64,000 nt of DNA from Avena insularis (GCA_023614405.1 CM042686.1:471480740-471544739); one strand, 5' to 3'. Positions 22,421-33,814 are shown, counted from the first letter of the stretch. Translations and numbers: made by a program. Notes: generated by a model from the letters alone, not told the origin.

Positions 22421-23260
22421 TCGATCGACAATCGACTGAGGGCCACGATTCGTCCGGCTAGTTGCTGGACGCCTCTTATGTTCTTAGGCTTCTCCATGGC
22501 CAGTATGGCCTTTATCTTTTTCGGGTTTGCCTCAATCCCTCTCGTGGAGATGAGATACCCGAGCAGCTGCCTAGATGGTACGCCGAAGGCGCATTTGTCC
22601 GGATTGAGCTTTATCCGGTAGCCATCAAGATTGGCGAAGGTTTCGCGCAAGTCGTCGATTAGAGAGGCTTCTTCCTTGGTTTTGATTACTATGTTGTCGA
22701 CATAGACTTGGATGTTGCGACCTAGTTGCTCCTTGAGGCAAGCCTGCATGCACCGCTGGTATGTGGCTCCCACGTTTTTTAGCCCGAAGGGCATTGTGTT
22801 GTAGCAGAACACACCGAAGGGCGTTGTAAATGCGGTCTTCTCCTGGTCTTCCTCCTTCATTCGAATTTGGTTATAGCCTGAGTAGGCGTCGAGGAAGCAG
22901 AGCGCCAGATCCAGGTGGAGTCGATGATTTGATCGATCCGTGGTAGCGGGAAGTGATCTTTTGGGCAGTGCTTGTTTAAAGGAGTGAAGTCCACGCACAT
23001 CCGTAGGATATCTGTGTCCTTTTTTGGTACCAGCACCGTATTGGCGAGCCAAGTGCTTTCCTTGATCTCGCGTATGAATTTGGCCTCGAGGAGTCTGTTG
23101 ATCTCCATTCCATTGCCGCTGTGGCTCGCATCGCCTGATTGTTTGCTTGACGGCCTTGTGTCGGGTTGACGTTGAGTGCGTGCTCGGCGAATTTCGAACT
23201 CTGGCATGTCCGCAGGACACCAGTGAAATTTCCAGTGCTCACGGAGGAATTGACGAGCAC
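22421..23260 (-). pseudogene. Element C reverse transcriptase
   Basis: Blocks in order on the minus strand: NTVLVPKKDTDILRMCVDF (about 23040), LNKHCPKDHFPLPRIDQ, then in the next frame CFLDAYSGYNQIRMKEED (about 22890, first catalytic Asp), TMPFGLKNVGATYQRCM (about 22785) and VYVDNIVIKTKEE (about 22690). The last box should be YVDD; here it is YVDN, a GAC to AAC change in a catalytic residue. The thumb region (LGYLISTRGIEANPKKI) follows. Frameshifts occur at about 22900 and upstream of 23200. Confidence 0.85.
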
Positions 23261-23382
23261 GAGTTCCTATCGGGACTCAAGTTGTTGGCGATGAGGGCCG
23301 CTTAGCGGGATCGATGGATGGACCTGCACCTTCTTTGTGTGCACAGATGAGTCGAAGGAGAGGTCAGGTGAGCTTGGCCTAA

Positions 23383-24402
23383 TCAGGGGGGCAGACTGTT
23401 GTCTGTCGTTTCCTTCAATCGCGCGAGCTCCTCCTGCATGCCGAAGGACTGGGAGATTCTGTTAAATTCCCTGTCGCAACTGTCAGATCGCTCGAAGCTC
23501 CCGTTGATTGTGATGACGCTGTTGGGACCTGGCATTGTCATCTGCAGGTAGGCGTAGTGGGGTACCGCCATGAACCTAGCGAACATGACGCGTCCGAGGA
23601 TGCAGTGGTATTGTGAGGGCCAGTCGACGACCTCAAAGTCGATGCACTCGCGCCGGAAGTTCCTTGGCATGCCGAATATGACGTCGAGGTTGATTTTGCC
23701 CAGGGGGTATACGCCTTTCCCTAGGAAGATGACGTGGAACGTTGTGTCCGATGCCTCCAAGCAGGTTAGAGGGATCCTCATGGCTCGCAAGGTACTCATG
23801 AATATGAGGTTGATGCCGCTTCCACCATCCATGAAGAAGCGACTCATGTCGAAGCCTCCAATTTGCGCCTCGAGTACGAGGGGGCAATGACCTGGGCGAG
23901 GTATTTGAGGCGGGTGGTCGCGTTTGTCGAAGGTAATGCACGACTCACTGCCACTGAGGTACTCAGTGGTGGATGGTGGCGAGTGCGTGGCCAAGTTGAC
24001 TTGGCGAGTGATGGCCTTCTGCACCCTATTGGAGGGTCGTCCCTTTTGGATCATCATGGTACCCATGGCCCGTGGGTATGGTTCGCCTCCGTGGTGCTGG
24101 TCCGGTGTAGCTCCGTTCGGGGGTGGCCCAGGTGGTGGTGGTGGTGCGCCATGTGCCACTGTGCCTGGAGCGGTTCCGTAGCCTCTTTCGACTGCATTGC
24201 GGTTCATCCGAACCAACCCCTCATGTAGCTTGAGGAACTCGCGGCAGTCCTTGAGGAGGTGACTGGACTTTCTCTTGCCATCATGCTTGTCGATGTAGAA
24301 GTGTATCGTGCATGGTCCGGACAGTTTGTCTTCGATGGAGGTCGCGGGTGCATCAGTCCTTTCAAACTTTCTATCTTCAGCTTTCTCTTGATCTTCAAGC
24401 AA
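23383..24402 (-). pseudogene. Element C gag end and protease, fused to LTR
   Basis: A 339-codon open frame. The first 15 codons (24402-24358) are read from LTR sequence, so the ATG is an accident of a deletion joining LTR and gag. CTIHFYIDKHDG..SSHLLKDC (about 24310-24235) is the Tat-type zinc knuckle, followed by a Pro/Gly-rich linker. Protease has an intact FFMDGGSGINLIF active site (about 23835) and ILGRVMFARFMAVPHY (about 23600). The frame ends at 23383, before RT. The protease part is the best-preserved in the window, but it lacks gag. Confidence 0.8.
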
Positions 24403-24518
24403 TCAAGAGTCCGCAGGTTACTCGAGTCTTTCTACCTAGGCCTTGGCGACACCGTGGGTCTGTACGTATTTGGACCCTATATACCAAGCTCGAGTACCTG
24501 TAGGGTATACCCATGTCA
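24358..24518 (-). repeat. Truncated 5' LTR of element C (161 bp)
   Basis: Matches 14291-14451 of the complete LTR, with a few substitutions. It ends at the ACCAG duplication on the right. On the left it is joined directly to the gag/protease region at 24357/24358, so about 330 bp of LTR, the PBS and most of gag are gone. Confidence 0.9.
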
Positions 24519-25405
24519 ACCAGAATCAGCAGAACCAAAGATACCCCGATAGTAACAGGAGAAATGAATACAGAGAACATCATCAAGCTTACTGTGTGTT
24601 CACCACGGAAGAAACTGATAGGCAGAGCGTGAGGCGCCGACATATGGAGGTCAATGCGGTTATGCCAGATGTGCCAAGGTACATGCCTTGGTATGATCAG
24701 GAAATAACATGGAGTATCAAGGATCACCCTAGGCTCATGCTGGGTCCTGGATCATACGCCTTGGAGCTTGACCCAACTTTCATCGGGCCAAACATCAACG
24801 TGAAATTCTCCAAAGTGTTGATTGACAATGTCAGCAGAATCAAAATCTTGTATAAGGATACAATGCACAAGCTGGGAGTCTCGGAGAATATGTTGCATGC
24901 AACCAAGACTACATTTCACGGCATTGTTACAGGTCTGTCTTGTGAGCCCATTGGAAAGGTCCGAATTGACGTGTTATTCAACACGAGGGACAACTGCAGA
25001 ACTGAGAGCTTGCAGTTCAAGGTAGTGGATTTGGACAACGCTTACCATGTGTTACTCGACAGGCTAGCTCTATCAAAGTTCATGGCAAGTGACCATATCA
25101 GTTACCTGAAAATGAAGATGCCAGGGCCAAATGGAGTGATCACCATAATAGGGGACTTTAGGCGTTCAATGGAATGTGATTCGGCTGAGTCGTACTTGGC
25201 CGAGTCACATGTGATAGCACAGGACAAGAGAGGGATCCAAGAAGTGGCGGTATTGGCTCAGTCTGCGCAGTTGAACATGCCGGCTCTGAGTAACCCGCAT
25301 GGAAGTGTCTCGTTTCAGGCGACAAAAGATACCAAGAAGGTGCCCATTGATGATCAGTTCCCAGAGCGCACCATAACCATTGGTGTAGGGCTTAGCAACA
25401 AATAG
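24519..25405 (+). pseudogene. Element B protease region
   Basis: Gag-protease resumes after element C. An open frame runs to a TAG at 25403 and starts artificially in the C LTR (24443). Protease blocks: FSKVLIDNVSRIKILYKDTM (about 24806; E has LIDNDSSINIMY), YHVLLDRLALSKFMASDHIS (about 25046), MPGPNGVITIIGDFR. The active-site D-S-S has become V-S-R, so the enzyme would be dead. The TAG at the end, followed in the same frame by ESELVSFLHENRDMFAWS of RT, is also present in E. Confidence 0.8.
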
Positions 25406-25944
25406 GAAAGCGAGCTCGTCAGCTTCCTCCATGAGAATCGGGATATGTTTGCTTGGTCCACATAGGATCTGCAAGGTGTACCGAGGGAGCTGGTCGAGCA
25501 CTCTTTGCACGTGAGACCCGGAGCTAAGCCCGTGAAGCAACCTCTCCGCCGCTTTGCCGAAGATAGGAGAAAGGTCATTAGTGATGAGATAGCTCGGCTC
25601 CTTGCAGCCGGGTTTATCATGGAAGTATGTTACCCAGATTGGCTATCTAATCCGGTGCTTGTGGAAAGAAAAAGGATGATCTGAATGTAGCAGTGGTGTG
25701 GCGTATGTGTATCGATTACACGAACCTGAACAAGGCGTGTCCAAAAGATCCATTCCCTCTGCCGATGATAGATCAGGTCATTGATTTGACCACTGGGTGT
25801 CAGTTGTTGTCATTTGTAGATGCGTATTCTGGTTTCCACAACATACCCCTTAACCCGAATGATCAAATAAAGACTGCTTTCATTACCCCGTATGGGGATT
25901 ATTGCTATTTCACCATGCAATTTGGCTTACGTAATACAGGAGCA
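25406..25944 (+). pseudogene. Element B reverse transcriptase, N-terminal half
   Basis: Reads ESELVSFLHENRDMFAWS, a TAG at 25463, DLQGVPRELVEHSLHV, KPVKQPLRRFAEDRRKVI, a shift near 25670, then VVWRMCIDYTNLNKACPKDP and LLSFVDAYSGFHNIPLNP (about 25806, first catalytic Asp) up to FTMQFGLRNTGA (normally MPFGL). Element D begins at 25945. The rest of RT, including YVDD and about 470 bp in all by comparison with E, is missing on the far side of D. Confidence 0.85.
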
Positions 25945-27499
25945 TGATACGTTGCAAACGTATCTATAATTTTTGATGTTCCATGCTTGTTTTATATCTA
26001 CTTTATTATGTTTTGTCCACACTTTGGAGTATTTTTATACACTTTCTTGGACTAACCTATTAACAAGATGCCACAGTGCCAGCTGCCTGTTTCTGTTGTT
26101 TTTGGTTCCAGGAAAGTCAGAAAATGAATAATTTCGGAATTGGACGGGACAAAAGCCAAATTCAATATTTCACCGAGGGGGACACGGAGCCAGAAGACGA
26201 GACGGAGAGGGGCCAGAGACCAGCCACACCACCTGGCCATGTGGTTAGGCGTGGCCCACGCTAAGGGATGGTGTGGCCGCCTAGGGCACCCCCTCGGCCT
26301 CCCCTTTTGCCTATATATTGCCTCCGATACAGAAACCCTAAGTACCCGATCAAAATTCCACGGAAGAGTCTGTAGCCACCGTCATCTCCATCCCTAGATC
26401 GGGAGGGATCTGAAGCTCTTCCTGGCACCCTGTCGGAGGGGAGAATTCACCCGGGAGGCCTTCTTCATCACCATGCAAGCCTCCAGTGTGATGCGTGAGT
26501 AGTTCATCCCTGGACTACAGGTCCATGTAGTAGCTAGATGGTTGGTTCTTCTCCTTTGTGCTACCATGTCTAGATCTTGTGAGCTCTGTTCATGATCAAG
26601 ATCATCCATTTGTAATCCTACATGTTGTGTTTGTGGGGATCTGATGGATATTGACATGCTATTTTAGATTGATTATTGATTCTATCATGTCTTTGTTATT
26701 TGTGATCTTGCATGTTCTCTGTTGTTAGTAGCTATCTTGGCCGAGTAGATGCTAGCAACTCCAAGAGGGAGTATTTATGCTCGATAGTGGGTTCATGCCT
26801 CTAGTAATTTGGGGAAGTGACAGAAATATCTAAGATACTAGATGTGTTGTTGCTACTAGGGACAAAACAACAATCCTTTGTTCAGAGAACAATCATATTG
26901 TTTACTTTACACGCAATGCTTAATGCAATTATCTATTGCTTGCAACTTAATACTGGAAGGGGTCCGGATGATAACCTGAAGGTGGATTATTAGTCATAGA
27001 TACAGTTGGATTACGGTCTTGTATAATGTTGTAATGCCCAATCAAATCTCATAGAAGTCAAGATGATTAGTATATGCATGTATGCTTTCTCGGTGTTTGT
27101 CCATTACCCCGCTGTAATTTGTTCACCCAACATGTCATCTATCTTAAGGAGAATCACCATTAGTGAACTATGGACCCTGGTCCTTTCTTTTACTATCAAT
27201 CTACAATCTATTTACTGTTTTCTGTTTACTTTCTGCAAGCTATTACTATCTTCCACACAATACGTTTAATCCTTTGTTTTAGCAAAACCGGTGAGATTGA
27301 CAACCTCACTATAAGTTGGGGCAAAGTGTTGTGGTTGTGTTGTGCAGGATTCCAAGTTGGAAACAACACCTTGGAGGTGTTTCCTTGCTCCTACTGGTTC
27401 GATAACCTTGGTTTCATAACTGAGGGAAAACTTGCTGCTATGCTCATCATACCTTCCTCTTGGGGTTCCCCAACGAGCTCGATATATTTTGGGCCATCA
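25945..27499 (+). repeat. 5' LTR of element D (1555 bp)
   Basis: Starts TGATACGTTGCAAACGTATC and ends TTGGGCCATCA, followed after 11 bases by the PBS. The 3' copy is at 32378. In one 160-bp stretch that I compared by eye (26700-26860 against 33140-33300) I counted about six differences, mostly transitions. TATA-like CTATATATTG is at 26311. Confidence 0.88.
26311..26320 (+). promoter_or_regulatory. TATA-like box in element D LTR
   Basis: CTATATATTG, preserved as CTATATATCG in the 3' LTR (about 32744) and placed in the same context, before GCCTCCGATACAG. Likely core promoter of D; the start site is unknown. Confidence 0.5.
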
Positions 27500-27510
27500 A
27501 GCTATTTTTC

Positions 27511-27528
27511 TGGCACCGTTTCCGGGGA
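27511..27528 (+). promoter_or_regulatory. Primer binding site of element D (tRNA-Asp type)
   Basis: TGGCACCGTTTCCGGGGA differs at two positions from TGGCGCCGTTGCCGGGGA, the tRNA-Asp complement used by Athila-type elements. The offset from the LTR (11 bases) is the same as in element F. Confidence 0.7.
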
Positions 27529-27687
27529 GTCAAGGACATCTTCACAAGGGGAGTCCCTCATAACCAATCTCTTTACTTTGTTGTTTTAGTTTTGCTTAGT
27601 TTATTCCTGCTTTGTTTGCTTGTTTCTTTATAAAAACACAAAAAAATAGTTGTACTAGTTTTCTTTCCTTATTAAAAACACAAAAAA

Positions 27688-29667
27688 ATGACTACTCTTG
27701 AAAATACTAAGTTGTGTGACTTCACTAGCGCCAACAACAATGATTTCATGTGCACACCTATTGCTCCACCTGTTCCTGAAGCTACTTTCTTTGAAATTAA
27801 ACCTGCTTTACTCAATCTTGTTATGAGAGAACAATTTTCTGGAATTGGTACTGAAGATGCTGCTGCTCATCTACATAATTTTGTTGACATTTGTGAGATG
27901 CAAAAGCATAGGGATATAGATGGAGATATTATTAAGCTTACATTGTTTCCTTTCTCTTTGAGAGGAAAAGCTAAAGAATGGTTGCAATCCCTAACTAGAA
28001 ATAGTATTGATTCTTGGACTAAATGCAAAGATGCTTTCATTGGAAAATACTATCCTCCTACTAAGATTATATCTATGAGAAGTGAAATAATGAAATTTAA
28101 ACAATCTGATAATGAACATGTTGCTCAAGCTTGGGAAAGAATGAAATCTTTGGTAAAGAATTGTCCCACTCATGGACTGACTGCTTGGATGATTATAACC
28201 TTTTATGCAGGATTGAATTATTCTTCAATAAATCTACTGGATTCTGCTGCTGGAGGTACCTTTATGACCATCACTTTGGGTGCTGCAACAAAGCTTCTAG
28301 ATAATATGATGGTTAACTATTCTGAATGGCATACTGAGAGAGATCCACAAGGTAAGAAGGTAAATTCTGTTGAAGAAACCTCCTCCTTGAGTGATAAAAT
28401 TGATGTTATTATGTCTATGCTTGTTAATGGTAAAGCTCATATTGATCCAAATCATGTTCCCTTAGCCTCCTTGGTTGCTCAAGAAGAGCAAGTTGATGTG
28501 AACTTTATAAGAAATAATAATTTTAGCAACAATGCCTACAACAATAATTTTGGTAATAATAACTATAGGCCATATCCTCCAAATAATGGTAATGCTTATG
28601 GAAATTCCTACAACAATAATAGGAGTGCACCCTCTAAACTTGAAGTTATGCTTAAAGATTTTATTAGTAAACAAACTGCTTTCAATAAAACTATTGAGGA
28701 AAAACTCTCTAATGCTGGAATAAATATATCATCATTGGCTGAAGTACAATCTTCTTTTAATAAAATGGCTGCTAAACCTGAAACTATTGAAAATCCCTTT
28801 GCTGCTACTAATGCCATACAAGTTAGAATTGATGAAAATGTTAGACTATTAGCTGAATTGCATGATAAGTGGGAAATAGAAGATGCAATTGCTAGAAAAA
28901 TTAGTATTTCTACTATCACTACCACTAATGTTGAAGCTAGAAAACCCAATGGAACCTTTTCTAATAAAAATGTTGAAATTCTTCGAAATATGGGAAACAA
29001 TAGCTCCACTACTTTAGATGATAATTATGATTTTTATCTTGATGGTTGCAACATCTCTGAAGTTATTATGTTCCTACAAAAGCTTGCTAAAAGTCCTAAT
29101 GCTAGTGCTATGAATATGGCCTTTACAAAACACATTACTAATGCTCTCATAAAAATTAAAGAAGAAAAGATGAAACATGAAGCTTCTATTCCTATGGAAC
29201 TAGAAGATGGTTGGGAACCCATCATTAATATGAAAGTGAATGATTTTGATCTCAAAGCCTTATGTGATCTTGATAGTAGTGTTTATATTATGCCTAGAAA
29301 GATTTATGATATGCTTGATTTGCCACCATTGGAAGATTGTTATTTAAATTTCCAACTTGATGATAATGCTAAAAAGAAACTCATGGGGAGTATTAATGAT
29401 GTTCTTATTATGGTTAACAATGCCTATGTCCCCGTTGATTTTTATGTTTTGGCTGTTGAATGCAATGCTTCTTGTCCTATTACTTTGGGAAAACCTTTTC
29501 TTAGAACTGTTGGTGCCATTATTGATATGAAAGAAGGCACCATTAAATATCAACTCCCACTCAAGGAAGGTATAGAACACTTCCCTAAGAAGAGAGAGAA
29601 AATTCCTTTTGCCTCTCCTATGAAAACAAAATTTGCTCTTAATTCTTCTTCATTTGAGAATACTTGA
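27688..29667 (+). CDS. gag-protease polyprotein of element D
   Basis: 659 codons without a stop. Residues 30-210 are the retrotransposon gag core: FSGIGTEDAAAHLHNFVDIC, then FPFSLRGKAKEWLQSL, KYYPPTKIISMRSEI and LVKNCPTHGLTAWMII. Residues 275-310 are an Asn-rich tract (repeated NNN/NNNF); no CCHC knuckle is seen. Residues 320-480 look helical. Protease starts near residue 510: ALCDLDSSVYIMPRKI at the active site (usually D-L-G-A or D-S-G) and TLGKPFLRTVGAII near the end. Gag would build the particle. The protease has an altered active site, so processing may need another element. The start at 27688 is the first ATG after the leader and is preceded by ACACAAAAAA. Confidence 0.88.
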   Translation: MTTLENTKLCDFTSANNNDFMCTPIAPPVPEATFFEIKPALLNLVMREQFSGIGTEDAAAHLHNFVDICEMQKHRDIDGDIIKLTLFPFSLRGKAKEWLQSLTRNSIDSWTKCKDAFIGKYYPPTKIISMRSEIMKFKQSDNEHVAQAWERMKSLVKNCPTHGLTAWMIITFYAGLNYSSINLLDSAAGGTFMTITLGAATKLLDNMMVNYSEWHTERDPQGKKVNSVEETSSLSDKIDVIMSMLVNGKAHIDPNHVPLASLVAQEEQVDVNFIRNNNFSNNAYNNNFGNNNYRPYPPNNGNAYGNSYNNNRSAPSKLEVMLKDFISKQTAFNKTIEEKLSNAGINISSLAEVQSSFNKMAAKPETIENPFAATNAIQVRIDENVRLLAELHDKWEIEDAIARKISISTITTTNVEARKPNGTFSNKNVEILRNMGNNSSTTLDDNYDFYLDGCNISEVIMFLQKLAKSPNASAMNMAFTKHITNALIKIKEEKMKHEASIPMELEDGWEPIINMKVNDFDLKALCDLDSSVYIMPRKIYDMLDLPPLEDCYLNFQLDDNAKKKLMGSINDVLIMVNNAYVPVDFYVLAVECNASCPITLGKPFLRTVGAIIDMKEGTIKYQLPLKEGIEHFPKKREKIPFASPMKTKFALNSSSFENT

Positions 29668-32352
29668 TGCTTTTCTTGCTTCTTATGCCTAACTTAAAGG
29701 CGTTAAAGAAAAGTACTTATTGGGAGATAACCCAAAAGTTTTAGATGAGTCTTGGAAGTTATTGCTTCAGTAATAACCTCTCCTTATCCTTTTTCTTTGC
29801 TTTTTGTGCCAAAATTAACCTCTAATGAGAGAGAAGTAAAGCTTGGGAAAGTTGCTGTCCCGAAACAGATTTTTGTGCTTCGCTGTAAAAATTCGTGTAA
29901 AATATCTGTACGTCGGTTTGAGCTGTGATTGTTTGTGCTTCTTCCCCAGGTTGTTATACAACTTTCGTTGGTTCAACACTTTTCGATTTGAGCAACAGAA
30001 GGTCTTCGAAAAAATTGGTTTTTACCTGCTGGTCTGTTTTGACAGATTTCTGCCATTATTTGCATTTGCTTCTTGTTGATTCCTTTTTGGGTTCTTTTTG
30101 GGGAATTGAGATTTTTGAGGGAAGTGCTACAGTAGCTTGTGTTTTAATGAAAGTTTTATTCGTGTTGAAACTGAACCCAAAGACTTATTATCTTTAGTAC
30201 ACTAATGTTGCTAATAAAGATTGTGTGAAGTTTTGTATGAAGGAAAAATTTCAGGTGTAAGGAAAGAATGATCTAATGAGATGAAGAATGGACTAAAGCT
30301 CAATCTTAGTGATGCCACCCATGTCACCCCAAGAAATATCCAAGAAGTACAAGTGAAAAAGCTTGGGGATGCCCAAGGCATCCCCTTCTTCATCAATAAA
30401 AATCTCAGGTTTCTTCCAAACACTTCATTTTTATGGTTCCATGCACAGTTGTGTTGTTCTTGGAGCGTCTTTGTTTTTTGTTTTTGGTTTTCGTTTGCTT
30501 GATTTGCTTAGTTTGCTTGAATAAATTGGTTGGACCCCCTCTTTCATACATTAGTTTTCAAATAAGTTTGGTTTGGATTGGAAAAGAGTAGGAAAAGTTA
30601 ATGCTTAAGTGGTAAAAGGAGCTTGTTTTTGACTGTGGCCTATGCTTTGTCATGTCATGCTTGATATTGTTTTGGCCTTATGCTTAGTAATTTTTGCTGT
30701 AGCATGACATGTTATAAACAATTGAGATTGCTTAATGTGCCTTGAAAGAATCATGTGTTGTTTTAGCATATTAAAGCATAGTATTGTGGTATTCTCCTTT
30801 GATGCTTTATTTGGGTTGAGTTGGCACATGCTCACACCATGTTATGACTATCCCAAGTCACCATAGCCTTTATGATCCTTTAGTATTCGACTTATAATAT
30901 CACTTTATGCGTTAATTAATGATGTTTTGTCGCTTTGCATGATTATGGCCATTATTGCTCTCTTAGTTGGTCGCTCCCAGTCTTCTGCTAGCCTCTATAA
31001 CCAAGTATGAGTTCCACTCATGCATCCAACTCCAAATAAAACCAAGTTATTACAAAGAGTCCACCATACCTACCTATTATCATTTGCTATTCCAAGTATA
31101 TTCATGTTTTTATCTACCTTCCCAATTAAACTTGTTATGAGAAAACTAGTGATTAAAGCTCTCACGAACTTGATGGCACACTTTCCTTTCTTGCACTTAA
31201 TAATCTTGAACCATTGTGTCCATGTTTTTGCGTATATGCTTGTGCTTTATAAGTTGAAGTTAGCAGAACCATGTATCATGGGGAACGCTTTCAACATTGC
31301 ACTTATTATTCCGTTGATATCATGATTCTTTTGCTTATGGATCCCGACGGTGTGAAATAAAAGGGGAACTTGTAAGATCATGGAGTTTGTATGTGTGTTA
31401 GAGAAACGCCTAGGTCGCTAGCCTAATCCATGCCTAATCATGGTGGAAACTTGCATCATAACCATAATGAGCATTCTATGAAGCATCCTCAATAAAAACC
31501 TATGCAAATAGCAAATAAAAAGATCACTGAGATGCTCATCGTCTGTTGCCTTGTCATTTTGATATGGGATAGCTCCTGTGTCATGGGGTAAGGGGTACCC
31601 TGTTGGCGGTTCTCTATTATACAGATGTACTTACAATGACAAGAGCTTACTTGTGACTGAAGTTGAGTAGCATGAGGTTCGGTACTCGTAAGTAAGTGGC
31701 ATGAGATTTCGGCTTATAACTTGTCAAGCATATCCGCTTAGTTGTGTCACTTTAACCATAATCACCTAAAAGATGCTTATGATAAGGGCAATGACAGCTG
31801 AAAGCTAATAAGTACCATAATTTTTGGAAGCTCTTTATGAGACTTGAATCCCTGCTACCTTCTATGAAGGCCTTTCTTTTACTTATATGTTGAGTCTACA
31901 TCTTCTATCTTTATGCACCTACTGAGAGAGCTTAGTGGCCATTCTTAGTTTAATGTGCACTGTCCCAAGACTTGTTGATTGATGCATAACTTTGATATTG
32001 CTTGTTCTTAAACTATTTGTATCTAGTCACCCTTATGAACTTTGAAGTTGTCCTATGCATTTATGTTTTGCTACTCTATGAGGGACATGCTGAATACCAT
32101 TTTCATTATGCTTTCTTTATGTGAAACAAACAAACGTCTTGCAAAGCATTGTTATTCATGAATCTTTTGTTTGTACCTTTTCATGCTACAACATAGTTGC
32201 TATGTCTTATTGTTAGAACTATATCTTTCATGCTATGTTAAACTACTATGATCCCAGCTATCAATGTTTTACAAATACTTTGATCTAGTTTATGATGGTG
32301 CATGTCACCTCAAAAATTATTCTTTCTTTTTATCACTTACCTACTCGAGGAC
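29668..32352 (+). other. Non-coding 3' internal region of element D
   Basis: 2.7 kb without a long frame, in the place of pol. It corresponds to 936-3730 of element A over most of its length, starting with the ATGCCTAACTTAAAGGCG block at about 29686. No pol remnant can be seen, so loss of pol was ancient and common to the family. Confidence 0.75.
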
Positions 32353-32377
32353 GAGCAGGAGTTAAGCTTGGGGATGT
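32353..32377 (+). promoter_or_regulatory. Polypurine tract of element D
   Basis: AGTTAAGCTTGGGGATGT immediately before the LTR start TGATACG at 32378; identical to the tract in A. Confidence 0.75.
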
Positions 32378-33814
32378 TGATACGTTGCAAACGTATCTAT
32401 AATTTTTGATGTTTCATGCTTGTTTTATATCTACTTTCTTATGTTTTGTCCACACTTTGGAGTATTTTTATACACTTTCTTGGACTAACCTATTAACAAG
32501 ATGCCACAGTGCCAGCTGCCTGTTTTCTGCTATTTTTTGTTCAGGAAAGTCAGAAAATGAATATTCTTGGAATTGGACGGGACAAAAGCCAAAGTCAATA
32601 TTTCACTGAGAGGGACATGGGGCCAGAAGACGAGACGGAGAGGGGCCAGAGGCCGGCCACACCACCTAGCCGCGCGGCCAGGCCTGGCCCGCGCCAGGGA
32701 GTGGTGTGGCCGCCTAGGGCACCCTCTCAGCCTCCCCTTTTGCCTATATATCGCCTCCGATACAGAAACCCTAAGTACCCGATCAAAATTCCACGAAAGA
32801 GTCTGTAGCCACCGTCATCTCCATCCCTAGATCGGGAGGGATCTGAAGCTCTTCCCGGCACCCTGCCGGAGGGGAGAATTCACCCTGGAGGCCTTCTTCA
32901 TCACCATCCAAGCCTCCGGTGTCATGCGTGAGTAGTCCATCCCTAGACTACGGGTCCATGTAGTAGCTAGATGGTTGGTTCTTCTCCTTTGTGCTACCAT
33001 GTCTAGATCTTGTGAGCTCCGTTCATGATCAAGATCATCTATTTGTAATCCTACATGTTGTGTTTGTGGGGATACGATGGATATTGAGATGCTATTTTAG
33101 ATTGATTATTGATTCTATCATGTCTTTGTTATTTGTGATCTTGCACGTTCTCTGTTGTTAGTAGCTATCTTGGCCGAGTAGATGCTAGCAACTCCAAGAG
33201 GGAGTATTTATGCTCGATAGTGGGTTCATGCCTCTAGTAATCTGGGGAAGTGACAAAAATCTCTAAGGTACTAGATGTGCTGTTGCTACTAGGGAGAAAA
33301 CAGCAATCCTTTGTTCATAGAACAATCGTATTGTTTACTTTACACGCAATGCTTAATGCAATTATCTGTTGCTTGCAACTTAATACTAGAGGGGGTTCAG
33401 ATGATAACCTGAAGGTGGATTATTAGTCATAGATGTAGTTGGATTACGGTCTATGTATAATGTTGAATGCCCAATCAAATCTCATAGGAGTCAATATGAT
33501 TAGTATATGCATGTATGCTTTCTCGATGTTTGTCAATTGCCCCGCTGTAATTTGTTCACCCAACATGTCATCTATCTTAAGGAGAATCACCACTAGTGAA
33601 CTATGGACCCCGGTCCTTTCTTTTACTATCAATCTACAATCTATTTACTGTTTTCTGTTTACTTTCTACAAGCTATTACTATCTTCCACACAATACATTT
33701 ATTCCTTTGTTTTCAGCAAAACTGGTGAGATTGACAACCTCACTATAAGTTGGGGGCAAAGTGTTGTGGTTGTGTTGTGCAGGATTCCAAGTTGGAAACA
33801 ACACCTTGGAGGTG
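32378..33814 (+). repeat. 3' LTR of element D, truncated (1437 bp)
   Basis: Matches the 5' LTR from its first base to CCTTGGAGGTG, then changes abruptly to element B RNase H sequence at 33815. The missing end is the equivalent of 27380-27499. Confidence 0.9.

Larger units (their letters stand above)
13961..24518 (-). mobile_element. Element C: Tat-lineage Ty3/gypsy element, minus orientation
   Basis: Bounded by TGACGAGG... (13961) and ...CCATGTCA (24518), with a perfect 5-bp target-site duplication ACCAG (13956-13960 and 24519-24523) in element B gag. Gag/protease, RT, RNase H, second RNase H and integrase run from right to left (24402 to 20085); the antisense gene and its remnants are on the plus strand at 15845-19640. 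The left LTR is complete (491 bp), but the right one (5' in element sense) keeps only 161 bp and is fused directly to the gag/protease region. PBS and most of gag are therefore missing. Confidence 0.9.
25945..33814 (+). mobile_element. Element D: gag-protease-only Athila-like element, right end deleted
   Basis: 5' LTR (25945-27499), PBS (27511-27528), a single 659-codon gag-protease frame, about 2.7 kb of non-coding sequence, purine tract and 3' LTR (32378-33814, truncated). No RT, RNase H or integrase. Same plan as element A; Sabrina-like by architecture and sequence type. It lies in the RT gene of element B. No target duplication can be matched, because the 3' LTR lacks its last 120 bp or so and the adjoining B sequence is gone. 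Confidence 0.88.

Noticed and set aside
27511..27528. PBS sequences (27511, 48001, 53276, 11434) as parts of tRNA genes
   Set aside because: Only the 18-base 3' complement is present. No cloverleaf or A/B boxes were seen on either strand.
33439..33814. N-terminal part of a long frame running from the D LTR into B RNase H
   Set aside because: The frame crosses an LTR/host junction made by deletion; the first 125 codons are LTR sequence and not protein.
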